DNA of 64,000 nt from Dictyobacter aurantiacus (GCF_003967515.1 NZ_BIFQ01000001.1:2976001-3040000), one strand, 5' to 3'. Counted from the first letter of the stretch, positions 36,589 through 45,996 are shown. Program-made: numbers and translations. Notes: a model not told the origin generated them from the sequence alone.

Positions 36589-37473
36589 ATGCTTTTAAAA
36601 CTTACTGCTGCTGATAAAACTGATGTTGGGAAACAGAGGGATCAGAACGAAGACTATGCTTATAAGCGCGTAGAATCTTCAGAAGATGGTGATCGTGGTT
36701 TATTCATTGTGGCCGACGGCATGGGAGGCTATAAGGCAGGAGAGGTGGCAAGCAAGTTAGCCGTTGAGACAATCAGTAAGGCGTTAGATTTTTTCTTTAA
36801 GCCTGTCCATGATCAGCCAACTATCAAGCTGGACAAAGCAGCGTTGGATCCAAATAAGACTGTTAAATTAAATTCTACCCCGGCAAATGCACCTACCAGT
36901 CAAAAGACACAAAAACTGCCTGAGACGCAGGCGGTCTCTTTAATCGGAGACCAGCTAGCAGCGGCCATACAACAAGCCAACAAAGCCATCGTGAGCTATG
37001 GTGAAAAAAAATCATCGGCTCGCGGACTAGGCAGCACGGTTACAGCCGTGCTTATTCAAAATGATCAGGCGTATATTGCCAACGTTGGCGACAGTCGTAC
37101 GTATCTGTTACGAGGGAACAAATTAGCTCCTGTCACCAGGGACCACTCGCTGGTCGCTCGCCTTGTCGAGTCGAAGCAGATCGAGCCAGACGATGTTTAC
37201 ACCCATCCCCAGAGGAACCTGATTTATCGTTCGCTGGGTGCTGGCCACAAGCATATCGAGGTCGACATTTTTCATGAACAGCTGGAGCCTGGCGACAAGT
37301 TATTATTGTGTTCTGACGGATTATGGGAAATGATACGGCACCAGGATCTGCTCAAAGCGCTCGAAGAGCAGAATAGTCCGCAAACGATTTGCGACACCCT
37401 AATCGACCTGGCAAATGCCAACGGTGGGGAAGACAACATCTCAGCGATTGTTGTGCATATCAATGCCCACTGA
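36589..37473 (+). CDS. PP2C-family Ser/Thr protein phosphatase 1
   Basis: 294 residues. All metal-binding motifs of bacterial PPM/PP2C enzymes are present: KQRDQNEDY near residue 16, FIVADGMGGYKAGE near 38, GLGSTVTAVLI near 145, IANVGDSRTYLLR near 163, LLCSDGLWEM near 242 and GGEDNISAIVV near 281. It removes phosphate from Ser/Thr, probably reversing the kinase encoded 31 bp downstream. An insertion of about 40 polar residues after the second motif (KLDKAALDPNKTVKLN) is extra. It is cytoplasmic, with no membrane segment. Confidence 0.92.
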   Translation: MLLKLTAADKTDVGKQRDQNEDYAYKRVESSEDGDRGLFIVADGMGGYKAGEVASKLAVETISKALDFFFKPVHDQPTIKLDKAALDPNKTVKLNSTPANAPTSQKTQKLPETQAVSLIGDQLAAAIQQANKAIVSYGEKKSSARGLGSTVTAVLIQNDQAYIANVGDSRTYLLRGNKLAPVTRDHSLVARLVESKQIEPDDVYTHPQRNLIYRSLGAGHKHIEVDIFHEQLEPGDKLLLCSDGLWEMIRHQDLLKALEEQNSPQTICDTLIDLANANGGEDNISAIVVHINAH

Positions 37474-37504
37474 GCATGTGAGCGCGCTTGGAGAATAAGT
37501 TTGT

Positions 37505-39574
37505 ATGGCTCTCCCAATAGGTACTGTCCTTGACGGAAAATTTAAAATTGTGCAGATTCTTGGCGAAGGTGGTATGGGCACCGTCTACAAAGTAGAACAG
37601 ATTGGAACCCCGCCAGGTACTCCTCCCTATTATTATGCTGTCAAGGAACTGCTCATCAACCCCAACACCAGCGAAGAAGATCGTAAAGCGGCCATTGACC
37701 GCTTCAATAAAGAGATTGCCCTGTTACGGGGCTTGAAACATCCGCGTATTGCTGCCCTGATGCTCCCTTTTCAAGAGCGAGGCAATTATTACTTTGTCAT
37801 GGAATTCGTGCCCGGTCGTAGCCTTGAGAAGATTCTGGAGAACGCCAGAGGGCCGCTGCCCGAGGAACAGGTAATAAAGTGGATGGTTCAGGTATGTGAA
37901 GCCCTGACCTACATCCATACACGCAACCCTCCTATTATCCTGCGAGACCTGAAACCAGGAAACATCATGGTCTCACAGGATGACGAGGTGCAGTTGATCG
38001 ACTTCGGCATTGCGCGCCGCTTCGATCCCAATAAGCGAACCAACACAGAAAACCTCGGGACCATATCGTATGCCTCACCCGAGCATCTAGGTTCAATTAC
38101 GATGCCTGGTCAGCGACGTTCCGCCCATAATCCAGGAAAGCTCGTACAGACTGATGCACGCTCCGACATTTATTCATTAGGAGCGACCATGTATCACCTG
38201 CTGACGAACTACGAACCCGATCCGATTCAAACACCCCCACAGGGAGGTGTGCTGGCAAAAAATCCCCGTCTAAGGACCGTCCAATTAGGGAATAAGACCG
38301 TTTGCCCTGTCGAGCAGGTCATCATTAAGGCCATGCAGCAAGATCCCGCCCAGCGCTTTCAGAGCGCTGAAGCGATGCGTGTCGCTCTACTGCAATGCTT
38401 ACCCAATGCCGCGCCGGCTACGATTCAGATGCCCGTGATGTCGCCTAACGCTACGATCGTCGTGCCGACCAATACAGGTGCGGCCTCAGGCGTCGCCGGT
38501 GGCATTATTTGTCCCAAGTGTGGTTTCCAGAATCGACCGGGGGCGAAATTTTGTAAACGCGACGGACAGCCACTGGTTCAGGGAGCAACGATCGCGCCGC
38601 CACAGATACGCGCGCAGGCTGTGCGTGCGCCGATTCAGGCACGGCCGATCCGCCAACCGATTCAGCCAAGACCCATTCAATCGCAACCTATTAAGCCCCG
38701 GCCCGTACAATCAAATGGAAGGATTCAGCCGCGACCGGCGCAGCCGATTCAGGCACGTCCGGTGGGTACACCGACCGCGGTAGACCCGATGGCGGCGTAC
38801 CGCGCGGGCCTGCAGGCCCTGGCCGCTAAAAACTATAGTGAGGCGATCCGCCAGTTCAAGCTGGCACAGAGCCAGGGAGTATCGGCCTACGATGCGCTCT
38901 ACAATCTGGGGCGCGCCTATCGCCAATACGGACAATCGGTGCGTGAGACGGATTCCAGGCTCTTCAAAGAGAATATGAAGCATGCCGCTGAATATTTTGA
39001 AGACGCCTTGCGTGTGAAGTCGGACGCCCTGGATGCACGTTTTCAACTGGGTATGTGTTACCGGGACCTGGCCCTGTATCCATTGGCGATGACGGCCTTC
39101 AAACAGGCGCAGCAAACCGCGCCCAATGATCCAGCCGTCTACTATCAGCTGGGCCTGGTGGCTTTGGAGCAGGGGCTGACCGGTGAAGCGGTATCATACC
39201 TGAAGCGAGGATTGGAGATTAATCCGGATCACGCGTTGATCTTAATAGCACTGGGTCGCATCTACATCGACATGAAGAACCAGCTCCCTGCTGCTATTTC
39301 CACTCTATTCCACGCCGCACAGATTGATCCTGCTTTATGGGAGGCCTGGTATGAACTGGGACGCGCTCATATGAAGGAAAAAGAATGGAACCATGCTTTA
39401 AGTGCCCTGCGTCGGGCGCAGCAAGTCAATGCCCATTCCGCCTCGATTTATAGCGCGATGGCAACCTGTTTTTTCAACTTAAAGAAGAAGTCGGATGCCC
39501 GGCAGATGGTCAGCGAGGCATTGAACCTCGATCCTAAAAATGCCGAAGCGATCCGTTTACAAAAACAACTCTAA
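37505..39574 (+). CDS. Ser/Thr protein kinase with zinc ribbon and TPR tail
   Basis: 689 residues. Kinase domain at about 10-300: glycine loop LGEGGMGTVYKV (19-30), catalytic lysine K47 (YAVKELL), LRDLKPGNIM with catalytic D148 (Leu replaces the His of HRD), DFG at 166-168 and ASPEH. A zinc ribbon CPKCGFQNRPGAKFCKRDG follows near residue 335. A basic Pro/Gln/Arg linker (PIRQPIQPRPIQ) runs to about 425, then TPR repeats to the end. No membrane helix, unlike PknB. The zinc-ribbon kinase beside PP2C and VWA genes recalls the TerY-P type triad. The next gene starts 12 bp later. Confidence 0.93.
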   Translation: MALPIGTVLDGKFKIVQILGEGGMGTVYKVEQIGTPPGTPPYYYAVKELLINPNTSEEDRKAAIDRFNKEIALLRGLKHPRIAALMLPFQERGNYYFVMEFVPGRSLEKILENARGPLPEEQVIKWMVQVCEALTYIHTRNPPIILRDLKPGNIMVSQDDEVQLIDFGIARRFDPNKRTNTENLGTISYASPEHLGSITMPGQRRSAHNPGKLVQTDARSDIYSLGATMYHLLTNYEPDPIQTPPQGGVLAKNPRLRTVQLGNKTVCPVEQVIIKAMQQDPAQRFQSAEAMRVALLQCLPNAAPATIQMPVMSPNATIVVPTNTGAASGVAGGIICPKCGFQNRPGAKFCKRDGQPLVQGATIAPPQIRAQAVRAPIQARPIRQPIQPRPIQSQPIKPRPVQSNGRIQPRPAQPIQARPVGTPTAVDPMAAYRAGLQALAAKNYSEAIRQFKLAQSQGVSAYDALYNLGRAYRQYGQSVRETDSRLFKENMKHAAEYFEDALRVKSDALDARFQLGMCYRDLALYPLAMTAFKQAQQTAPNDPAVYYQLGLVALEQGLTGEAVSYLKRGLEINPDHALILIALGRIYIDMKNQLPAAISTLFHAAQIDPALWEAWYELGRAHMKEKEWNHALSALRRAQQVNAHSASIYSAMATCFFNLKKKSDARQMVSEALNLDPKNAEAIRLQKQL

Positions 39575-39586
39575 AGGAGGGCAGCA

Positions 39587-41590
39587 ATGCTCTGTCCGTT
39601 GTGTCATACACAAAATCGTGACAATGCCAAATTCTGCAAAGGCTGTGGACAGCTATTAGCGGTCGAAGTGGTGGCCGGCGCGCAGCTTGATGCGGGGGAG
39701 CAGCAGGAATCTACAGAACAGGCCCAGACACAGGGAACGCCACCGCCCTCCTCACATGCTGAGGATGCCGTCCAGTCCCAGGCCCCTACCCCGAATGAAG
39801 AGCCCGCGAAGGCGGCTACGACAACCTCTAATCAGGAGACGACAGTCCCTGAGCAGAAGCAAGAGTACGCGGAGAAGCATGCCTCGCAGGACGACAGCGA
39901 GGATGTCAGCCAGGCGCCGACGCAGATTTTGACGCCCCAGCAGATGCTGGCTTTTCATGCGCGCCGCTGGCAGCAAGAGAGCGAGCACCAGTCGGGGACA
40001 ACCTATGACGACATCGCGGACGCCCCCACGCTTCTGATCAGGCCCGAGAAGGTCAATGGGCAGCCAGCCAGTGAGCAGCCAGCCCCACCTGATATCGCGG
40101 ACATGCCGACGACCATCTATCAGCCTCAGGGCGCGCAGAATGAAGAGTCCAACGCCGCGAACGGGCAGGCCGTACAGGAGCCGGAGAACGGGTTGGATAG
40201 CTATGCCGCCGTACCGGTCGGTGAGGACCCGAAGGGATCCCAGAAACCAGCTGAATCCGAGGCTACGAATCAAAAAAGTGAACAGGCAGAACATGGAGAA
40301 GTTTCCACTCCGCAGGATGAGGCTTCTGCACTGCCTGCGAAGGAGGAAAACTTGGAGCCTACCAATAACGAAGGCGAATTGGAGCCGACCACCGAGCAGC
40401 AGCCCAATGAAACAGAGCAGCCGGCGGCGGGCAACGCGGAGAAGCTGCCGCTCTTAGAAGTAGGCAAGACCGTTGGTGGACGTTACGAGGTCATGCAGGT
40501 GCTGAGCGACGCAGAGAATGAGCACACCTATGAGGTCACCGATCGCCAGGGATATCAACATTGCTGGAACTGTGGCTCCGAGCAAAATGCTGAAGGGGAC
40601 GAGTTCTGCATCGATTGTGGAGCGGAACTGCTCAATGCCTCGTATCTGCTGCACGAATATCCTGTGTCCGCCCAGCAGGGAGGCGAGGCCCAGGTGCTGC
40701 AGGGAGCGATAGTCAATACCTTTGTCGATCAGGGTGTCACATACGTGGTTGAGCAGCCACAGGCCTCCCAATCGGCCTTCCCCAATGGCGTACACCTGAT
40801 TGCCGCCTCGGATTCCGACGCTGGAGCCGTCCGACGGAGTGAGCCGAACGAAGACAGCACCATGACCCTGGTTTTTGAGCGCGTCCACGAATCGATCTCT
40901 TCTCCTGCTGGCCTGTTTGTCGTGGCCGATGGCATGGGTGGACACGCCAATGGACAGGGCGCCAGCCGGGCGACGATTGCTCTGATTGCCGAGCGCGTGA
41001 CCCGTGAACTGCTGCTGGCCCCCTTACAGGCAGAGAAAGCCGGGGAAGAGGCTGCTAAGGCCGATGACGAAAGCTATAAAGAGCTCCTGCGCGGAGCCAT
41101 TGAAGACGCCAACACCACCCTCTGTCAGATCAACCAGAAAGAAAAATCCGACATGGGCTCAACCCTGACTGGTTTTATGATTATAGGGGATCATGCGTAT
41201 ATCTTCAACGTAGGCGATAGTCGTACGTATATGTTACGAGACGAAAAAATATATCAATTGACCAACGACCATTCACTGGTCGGGCAGCTGGTAGCAGGTG
41301 GCTTAATCGAGCCCGATGAGGTATATACCCATCCGCAGCGGAACCAGATTTTCCGGAGCATCGGCGATAAACAGAATGTTCAGGTAGATCTCTTCACGCA
41401 GCAGATCCATCCCGGTGACATACTCTTGAGTTGCTCGGACGGATTATGGGAGATGGTACGCGATCCACAGATCGCCGACATCCTCAATCACGCGCCAGAT
41501 CCACAGGCCGCCTGCGCGCAATTGATAGAGGTCGCCAATACCAATGGCGGAGAGGACAATGTCAGCGCCGTCGTTGTTTTTGTACGCTAA
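39587..41590 (+). CDS. Zinc-ribbon PP2C phosphatase 2
   Basis: 667 residues; AAAGGAGGG lies before the ATG. Residues 3-20 form a zinc ribbon (CPLCHTQN...FCKGCG). A Glu/Gln/Thr-rich disordered segment reaches about 290. Then GGRYEVMQVLSDAENEHTYE resembles the start of a kinase N-lobe but stops without glycine loop or lysine; a second ribbon (CWNCGSEQNAEGDEFCIDCG) follows. The PP2C domain fills about 410-667: RRSEPNEDS, FVVADGMGGHANGQ, DMGSTLTGFMI, NVGDSRTYMLR, LSCSDGLWEMV, GGEDNVSAVVV. It may be recruited to the kinase through the ribbons. Confidence 0.9.
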   Translation: MLCPLCHTQNRDNAKFCKGCGQLLAVEVVAGAQLDAGEQQESTEQAQTQGTPPPSSHAEDAVQSQAPTPNEEPAKAATTTSNQETTVPEQKQEYAEKHASQDDSEDVSQAPTQILTPQQMLAFHARRWQQESEHQSGTTYDDIADAPTLLIRPEKVNGQPASEQPAPPDIADMPTTIYQPQGAQNEESNAANGQAVQEPENGLDSYAAVPVGEDPKGSQKPAESEATNQKSEQAEHGEVSTPQDEASALPAKEENLEPTNNEGELEPTTEQQPNETEQPAAGNAEKLPLLEVGKTVGGRYEVMQVLSDAENEHTYEVTDRQGYQHCWNCGSEQNAEGDEFCIDCGAELLNASYLLHEYPVSAQQGGEAQVLQGAIVNTFVDQGVTYVVEQPQASQSAFPNGVHLIAASDSDAGAVRRSEPNEDSTMTLVFERVHESISSPAGLFVVADGMGGHANGQGASRATIALIAERVTRELLLAPLQAEKAGEEAAKADDESYKELLRGAIEDANTTLCQINQKEKSDMGSTLTGFMIIGDHAYIFNVGDSRTYMLRDEKIYQLTNDHSLVGQLVAGGLIEPDEVYTHPQRNQIFRSIGDKQNVQVDLFTQQIHPGDILLSCSDGLWEMVRDPQIADILNHAPDPQAACAQLIEVANTNGGEDNVSAVVVFVR

Positions 41591-41634
41591 GAGCTGTGTT
41601 ATCGATCTCGTTGACCAGGGGACGCGAACGTGTG

Positions 41635-41664
41635 GGGAAAGCGCCCGCAAGGGGCGCACCTACG
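41635..41664 (+). repeat. Dispersed repeat type B, copy 1
   Basis: 30 nt, starting GGGAAAGCGCCCGCAA and ending GGGGCGCACCTACG, identical over all 30 bases to 51264-51293. It can fold as GCGCCC-GCAAG-GGGCGC. It sits inside the signalling cluster between the PP2C-2 and VWA genes. Confidence 0.85.
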
Positions 41665-41695
41665 GCGGTCGTGGCGTCGTTGGCGATGAGATTTA

Positions 41696-41704
41696 TGATA
41701 TACT
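41696..41704 (+). promoter_or_regulatory. Extended -10 promoter TGATATACT
   Basis: TG at 41696-41697 and TATACT at 41699-41704, 36 bp before the VWA start; probably a second promoter inside the cluster, after repeat B. Confidence 0.45.
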
Positions 41705-41740
41705 AGGGAGCCAGCCGAATGCGAAAGGAGCAGATGTAAC

Positions 41741-42979
41741 ATGCCCGGAGAGGTAACTCTGGCCCACCAATTAGGAAAAGATTATATGCCCGTTACTGGT
41801 GGCAGCCAGCTCGCATATCTGTTATTAGAAGCCAAGCCGACGGCTTTAATGGCGCAGGTACGTATGCCATTGAATTTCGCCCTGGTTATTGACCACTCAG
41901 GCTCGATGAAGGGCGCGAAATTAAGAAATGTGCGCGAAGCGGTAAAGATGGTTATTGACCGCCTTGAGCCCAGCGATTACATTTCGGTAGTCATCTTTGA
42001 TGATACTGCGCAGGTGATCATTCCATCTATGCCTGCTAACGATAAGCCAGGCATGAAGGCCGCCATCGATCGGATTCAGGATGCTGGTGGTACCACGATG
42101 TCTCTAGGGATGATCCAGGGTCTGGGAGAACTGCGCCGCTGGAATATCCCGAACGCGGTGAACCGCATGATTCTGTTGACAGACGGTGTCACCTATGGCG
42201 ATACTGATCGCTGTCGCCAGCTGGCACGGGATGCCGCCGCCTCTGGCATCTCGATCTACCCTCTCGGCATCGGCTCTGACTGGGATGAAGGCTTGCTGGA
42301 CGACGTCGGGCAGTTGAGTGGTGGCCTGCCGGCCGAGTTCATCAAATCGCCCGCCGACGCCATGGCCATCTTCGAGCAGCAGGTCCAGAGCGCGGTAGCC
42401 GTCGCGGTCCGTAACGCTACCGTTACGCTACGCCTGCCAACCGGCGTCACCCCGCGCAAAGCGGTCAAGGTCCTGCCGCTGATTCGCGACGTGGATGCAT
42501 CCTCGCTGTCGGACCGCCAGGTGGTGATCAATCTGGGTGATCTTGAAAAGGATACCCCGCAATCGGTCCTGATCGAGCTGATGATCGATCCACGCCCGGC
42601 TGGGCTCTTCCGTATCGCCCAGGCTGAACTGAGCTATGATGTACCTGTGGTTGGATTGACCGGTGAGAAGATTCGCGAGGATATCAAGGTGACCTTTAGC
42701 AGTGATCCCAACCAGACCTCGCAGGTCAATGCCCTGGTGATGAACTTCGCCGAAAAATCCAATGCCCAGCGCCTGGTGACCCGCATTCTCGACGAATACA
42801 AGCGCACCGGTAAAGCGACCACCAAAATCGCGCCCAACGTTACTCGTGTACTGGACGCGGAAACGCTCTCGGCGATTGAGCAGATCAATCAAGGACAACA
42901 GATTTCCCAGGAACAGGTAAAATCTATCGGAAATAAGACGCGTAAGCTTACACAGCGATTAGACGATCTACTTCCGTAA
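41741..42979 (+). CDS. VWA-domain protein (TerY-like/CoxE-like)
   Basis: 412 residues, no signal peptide. The VWA fold spans about 40-215: the MIDAS motif DHSGSMKG near residue 50, the threonine in GGTTMSLGM and the aspartate in LLTDGVTYGD complete the metal site. The C-terminal half is beta-rich then helical (QVNALVMNFAEKSNAQRLV). The fold resembles cytoplasmic VWA proteins that scaffold phosphorylation complexes. Its place between two PP2Cs, a kinase and an FHA protein supports such a role; binding of phosphoproteins is inference. Confidence 0.85.
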   Translation: MPGEVTLAHQLGKDYMPVTGGSQLAYLLLEAKPTALMAQVRMPLNFALVIDHSGSMKGAKLRNVREAVKMVIDRLEPSDYISVVIFDDTAQVIIPSMPANDKPGMKAAIDRIQDAGGTTMSLGMIQGLGELRRWNIPNAVNRMILLTDGVTYGDTDRCRQLARDAAASGISIYPLGIGSDWDEGLLDDVGQLSGGLPAEFIKSPADAMAIFEQQVQSAVAVAVRNATVTLRLPTGVTPRKAVKVLPLIRDVDASSLSDRQVVINLGDLEKDTPQSVLIELMIDPRPAGLFRIAQAELSYDVPVVGLTGEKIREDIKVTFSSDPNQTSQVNALVMNFAEKSNAQRLVTRILDEYKRTGKATTKIAPNVTRVLDAETLSAIEQINQGQQISQEQVKSIGNKTRKLTQRLDDLLP

Positions 42980-43080
42980 TATAATAGAAAAACCTACTCC
43001 TTTTTCGCGTGCCGCTCCAGGCGGCACAAGAAGGAAACCCGAGTAGTTACAAAATAAAAGGCAGAGGAAGGAAAATTCTT

Positions 43081-43773
43081 ATGTCGGTACGATGTTCTTT
43101 AGGCCACGAAAATCCAGACGGGTCGGCATTCTGCGATGAATGCGGCGAGCCGCTAAATACCGCAGCCGATTCGAGTGCCGCCCCGGCTCCTCAGGCTCAG
43201 GCCCCGGCTGCGCCAGCCGCTCCCGCCCCCGCGGGCACTGCTGGAACCCAGACCTGCCCCTCCTGTGGAGCGGAGAATCCTGTCGGTGAGGCATTTTGTT
43301 CCAACTGTGGTGTGAGCCTGTTGGGCGCGCCCGCCCCGGTCGCGGCGGCACAGCCAGCCGCTCAGGCCGCGCCAGAACCGGCTGCCGCCCCTCAGCAACC
43401 TGATCAGCAGCAGCAGGCCTCCGCGGCCCCTGCCGGTGCTCCGGCAGCCTTGCAGGCCAGATTGATCGTTGAGGCGGACAACCAGGAATTCGACCTCGGT
43501 GGCAAAGATGTCATCACCATTGGACGTGAAGATCCCGTCAGCAACATCTATCCGGATGTCGATCTGACCGCTAATGGTGGTGAAGAGGGCGGCGTCTCCC
43601 GTCTGCATGCGCGCATCTTTGTTGAGAATGGCCAATATATGCTAGAGGATGAGAACAGCACAAACTTCACATTCCTCAATCGGCAGCGCCTGGCCGGCAA
43701 GACGCCCACGCCGCTGAACGACAACGACGAGATCCGTCTCGGTCGTGTCCTCTTACGGTTCAAAACCCCGTAA
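43081..43773 (+). CDS. FHA-domain protein with two N-terminal zinc ribbons
   Basis: 230 residues from the ATG at 43081 (GAGGAAGG upstream). The first ribbon is CSLGHENPDGSAFCDECG, with His in place of one Cys; the second is CPSCGAENPVGEAFCSNCG near 59. A Pro/Ala/Gln linker follows. The FHA domain (about 145-230) has ITIGRED, the phosphothreonine-binding VSRLHARI and ENSTNFTFLN. FHA domains read phosphothreonine, so this is the likely effector or docking protein for the upstream kinase. Intergenic sequence before it holds a 7-bp hairpin (43009-43027). Confidence 0.92.
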   Translation: MSVRCSLGHENPDGSAFCDECGEPLNTAADSSAAPAPQAQAPAAPAAPAPAGTAGTQTCPSCGAENPVGEAFCSNCGVSLLGAPAPVAAAQPAAQAAPEPAAAPQQPDQQQQASAAPAGAPAALQARLIVEADNQEFDLGGKDVITIGREDPVSNIYPDVDLTANGGEEGGVSRLHARIFVENGQYMLEDENSTNFTFLNRQRLAGKTPTPLNDNDEIRLGRVLLRFKTP

Positions 43774-43958
43774 GAAAAAATGACATCATTGAGGACTTTT
43801 CTGTTAGCATAGTATGGAGAGGCCGGCACAGACTTTTCTGCTCGCCTGGCCTCTCTGCTGGTTTCACGCCTACGTTTCATTGGTTGGAAGGGACGCGACG
43901 GACTTCACAGCCAGGTAACATTCTGCGAAAAGTCCAACAGTAAATCCTGCCATCAGAA

Positions 43959-43987
43959 TTGACAGTCTGCTCGATACTCGCTATAAT
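43959..43987 (+). promoter_or_regulatory. Consensus promoter for rpmH operon
   Basis: TTGACA (43959-43964), exactly 17 nt, TATAAT (43982-43987): a perfect sigma-70-type match, 38 bp before rpmH. It is the strongest promoter seen in the window, as expected for a ribosomal protein gene. Confidence 0.92.
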
Positions 43988-44025
43988 CTACGGGATATCT
44001 TGAGTGGAGGCTAAGAAAGGGTCTT

Positions 44026-44160
44026 ATGAAACGCACCTGGCAACCAAAACGCATTCCGCGTAAACGCGAACACGGTTTTATGAAACGTATGTCCACCCGC
44101 AATGGACGTCGTGTGCTCAAAGCTCGCCGCGCCAAAGGGCGCTGGAGCTTGACTGTTTAA
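44026..44160 (+). CDS. rpmH: Ribosomal protein L34
   Basis: 44 residues. The sequence starts [18 protein letters not shown] and continues with [19 protein letters not shown], the invariant L34 pattern. L34 is a small basic protein of the 50S subunit. AAAGGG is 6 nt before the ATG. It opens the conserved rpmH-rnpA-yidD-yidC-jag cluster, 18 bp before rnpA. In many bacteria dnaA lies upstream; here an FHA gene does. Confidence 0.97.
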   Translation: MKRTWQPKRIPRKREHGFMKRMSTRNGRRVLKARRAKGRWSLTV

Positions 44161-44178
44161 ATTCGAACAGACATTATT

Positions 44179-44574
44179 GTGGCACTCAACCGTGCGTTCC
44201 GCTTACGTAAGAATAGTGATTTCCAGCGAGTAAGGCAGCAGGGAGGCAGTACAGCGTCCCGGCTGCTTATCCTCGCGTGGAAGCCCAATGATCAAGCTAC
44301 ATTGCGCGTTGGTTTTGTAGTAAGTAAACGCATTTCAAAACGCGCAGTACAGCGAAATTATATTAAACGGCTACTAGCAGAGGCGGTTCGCCCCCTTTTA
44401 GCGGATATTCCTCCCGGTTGGGATATCGTTTTTAGCGCAAGGAATCAGATCGTTGGTGTACGCTTACCTGTGTTGATACAGGATGTATCTACATTGTTAC
44501 GTAGAGCGCGACTTCTGGAAGGCTCCCCCCACCCGGTGGAGACGAAAGAGTTGAATACACGCAAGGGTTTTTAA
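44179..44574 (+). CDS. rnpA: Ribonuclease P protein component
   Basis: 131 residues, GTG start at 44179. RnpA assists the P RNA in trimming tRNA 5' leaders. The family start [20 protein letters not shown] and the RNR-like motif [18 protein letters not shown] (usually RNxxKR) are clear. No strong ribosome site precedes it, so coupling to rpmH is likely. The C-terminal 30 residues beyond the core are not conserved. The yidD start comes 1 bp after its stop. Confidence 0.94.
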   Translation: MALNRAFRLRKNSDFQRVRQQGGSTASRLLILAWKPNDQATLRVGFVVSKRISKRAVQRNYIKRLLAEAVRPLLADIPPGWDIVFSARNQIVGVRLPVLIQDVSTLLRRARLLEGSPHPVETKELNTRKGF

Positions 44575-44575
44575 T

Positions 44576-44803
44576 GTGAAATATATCGCACTTTTCTTGA
44601 TTCGTGTCTATCAGCGCACGCTGTCGGTGGTCCTGCCCTCATCGTGTCGGTTTACCCCTTCATGTTCCCAGTACGGATATGAGGCTATTCAACGTTTTGG
44701 CTTTTTCCGTGGCGGCTGGATGACTGTTAAACGTATTGGCCGATGCCAACCATTTTATCACGGTGACCTCTATGATCCGGTTCCAGAACGTCTGGGTAAC
44801 TAG
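44576..44803 (+). CDS. yidD: Membrane protein insertion efficiency factor YidD
   Basis: 75 residues, GTG start at 44576, directly after rnpA. The YidD hallmark [19 protein letters not shown] and the end [17 protein letters not shown] are present; the usual GG before D is changed to GDLYD. YidD is a small amphipathic protein at the inner face of the membrane that aids insertion through YidC, which is encoded 24 bp downstream. Confidence 0.95.
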   Translation: MKYIALFLIRVYQRTLSVVLPSSCRFTPSCSQYGYEAIQRFGFFRGGWMTVKRIGRCQPFYHGDLYDPVPERLGN

Positions 44804-44827
44804 GTCAAGGAAGGCAGGAGAGTTCTT

Positions 44828-45904
44828 GTGGGCGAGATAGGTAATCTCTTTAATATCATTTTTACGTTCCCCATTTTTAATGGTCTAATACTTCTCTATA
44901 ACCTGTTCGGTGATTTTGGTCTCTCAATTGTGGTGCTGACGCTGATCATTAAGTTGGTCCTCTTCCCATTGACGTTGCAGCAGCTTAAATCTACCAAAGC
45001 CACCCAGGCGTTGCAGCCGCAGGTGCAAGAGCTTCGCAAAAAGCATGCGAACGATCAGCAGGCGCAGATGGCGGCCATACAGACATTGTACAAAGAGTAT
45101 GGTGTCAACCCGGTGGCCGGTTGTTTGCCCCTGTTAGTGCAAATGCCAATACTGTATGGGTTGTATTATGCTTTGAGCGCTGGTGTACGTACAGATAAGC
45201 TGTACGACATTAACGCGCACCTGTATCCATTTGTTCCTCATTTCACCACGATGCCGAGGCTGACCTTAGACTGGTTCGCCTGGCTTTCATTTTTGAATCC
45301 CATCTTGCATGTCAACTGGAGCTGGACGATCCCCCTATCACATCCTGACCCATCGCACGTCCTGCCGATCCTGGCCGGCCTGGCAACGTTTGTCTCGCTG
45401 CGTATGGCGCAGCCGAAGACCGCGCCTGTCACGACCAACAACGGCAAGCCGGCGGCCGCGGACGCCACCCAGCAGTCGATGAAGATGATGCAATATATCA
45501 TGCCTTTCTTCACCGTCTTCATCGGTTGGACTTTTCCTGCTGGCCTGGCCCTGTACTGGACCGTTTCGTCGATCTTCCAGGCGGTACAGCAATACTTTGT
45601 TACCGGCTGGGGTGCGCTACTGACGGCACCGAGCATGAAAAAAGAGGTCGCGCCAGCGAGCACTGCTAGTAGCGTGGCGCCCAAAGATGATAGAATAAGC
45701 AGCACACCATCGTCTCGTACCCAGAAGCCAACGGTGGTTGAGAGCAAGAATGATGGTGTTGGCAAGAGCGACAGCAACGCAATTTCGCAGTTGCGCACGA
45801 CCACTCCCAAAACAAACGGTAGCGGTCCTTCCCAGTATACACGTCGACCACGTGGGGGAAGTGCGTCGGCCCGTAGACGTAGCGGTTCGCAAAAGGCCCG
45901 CTAG
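44828..45904 (+). CDS. yidC: YidC/Oxa1-family membrane protein insertase
   Basis: 358 residues, GTG start with AGGAG 8 nt upstream. The Oxa1 core is seen as FGLSIVVLTLIIKLVLFPLT, QPQVQELRKKH, LYKEYGVNPVAGCLPLLVQMPILYGLYYAL and, later, FFTVFIGWTFPAGLALYWTVSSIFQAVQQY. It has about five membrane segments. The short N-terminus without a large periplasmic domain matches the Gram-positive type. A basic tail (RRPRGGSASARRRSGSQKAR) may contact ribosomal RNA. A 12-bp hairpin (45930-45959) separates it from jag. Confidence 0.95.
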   Translation: MGEIGNLFNIIFTFPIFNGLILLYNLFGDFGLSIVVLTLIIKLVLFPLTLQQLKSTKATQALQPQVQELRKKHANDQQAQMAAIQTLYKEYGVNPVAGCLPLLVQMPILYGLYYALSAGVRTDKLYDINAHLYPFVPHFTTMPRLTLDWFAWLSFLNPILHVNWSWTIPLSHPDPSHVLPILAGLATFVSLRMAQPKTAPVTTNNGKPAAADATQQSMKMMQYIMPFFTVFIGWTFPAGLALYWTVSSIFQAVQQYFVTGWGALLTAPSMKKEVAPASTASSVAPKDDRISSTPSSRTQKPTVVESKNDGVGKSDSNAISQLRTTTPKTNGSGPSQYTRRPRGGSASARRRSGSQKAR

Positions 45905-45929
45905 TCCGCGTTCGCAATATGCTAAATTT

Positions 45930-45959
45930 CGATCACCCTGTCCTGCCACAGGGTGATCG
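45930..45959. repeat. Intra-operon hairpin yidC-jag
   Basis: Twelve-pair perfect stem (CGATCACCCTGT / ACAGGGTGATCG) with a 6-nt loop and no T-tract; probably shapes mRNA processing or partial termination between yidC and jag. Confidence 0.6.
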
Positions 45960-45996
45960 TGGTCATAGATAAATTTTACAGGGAGGCACGGAAACA

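Noticed and set aside
43774..44025. Replication origin upstream of rpmH
   Set aside because: No group of DnaA boxes or AT-rich unwinding region was seen; only a strong promoter is present.
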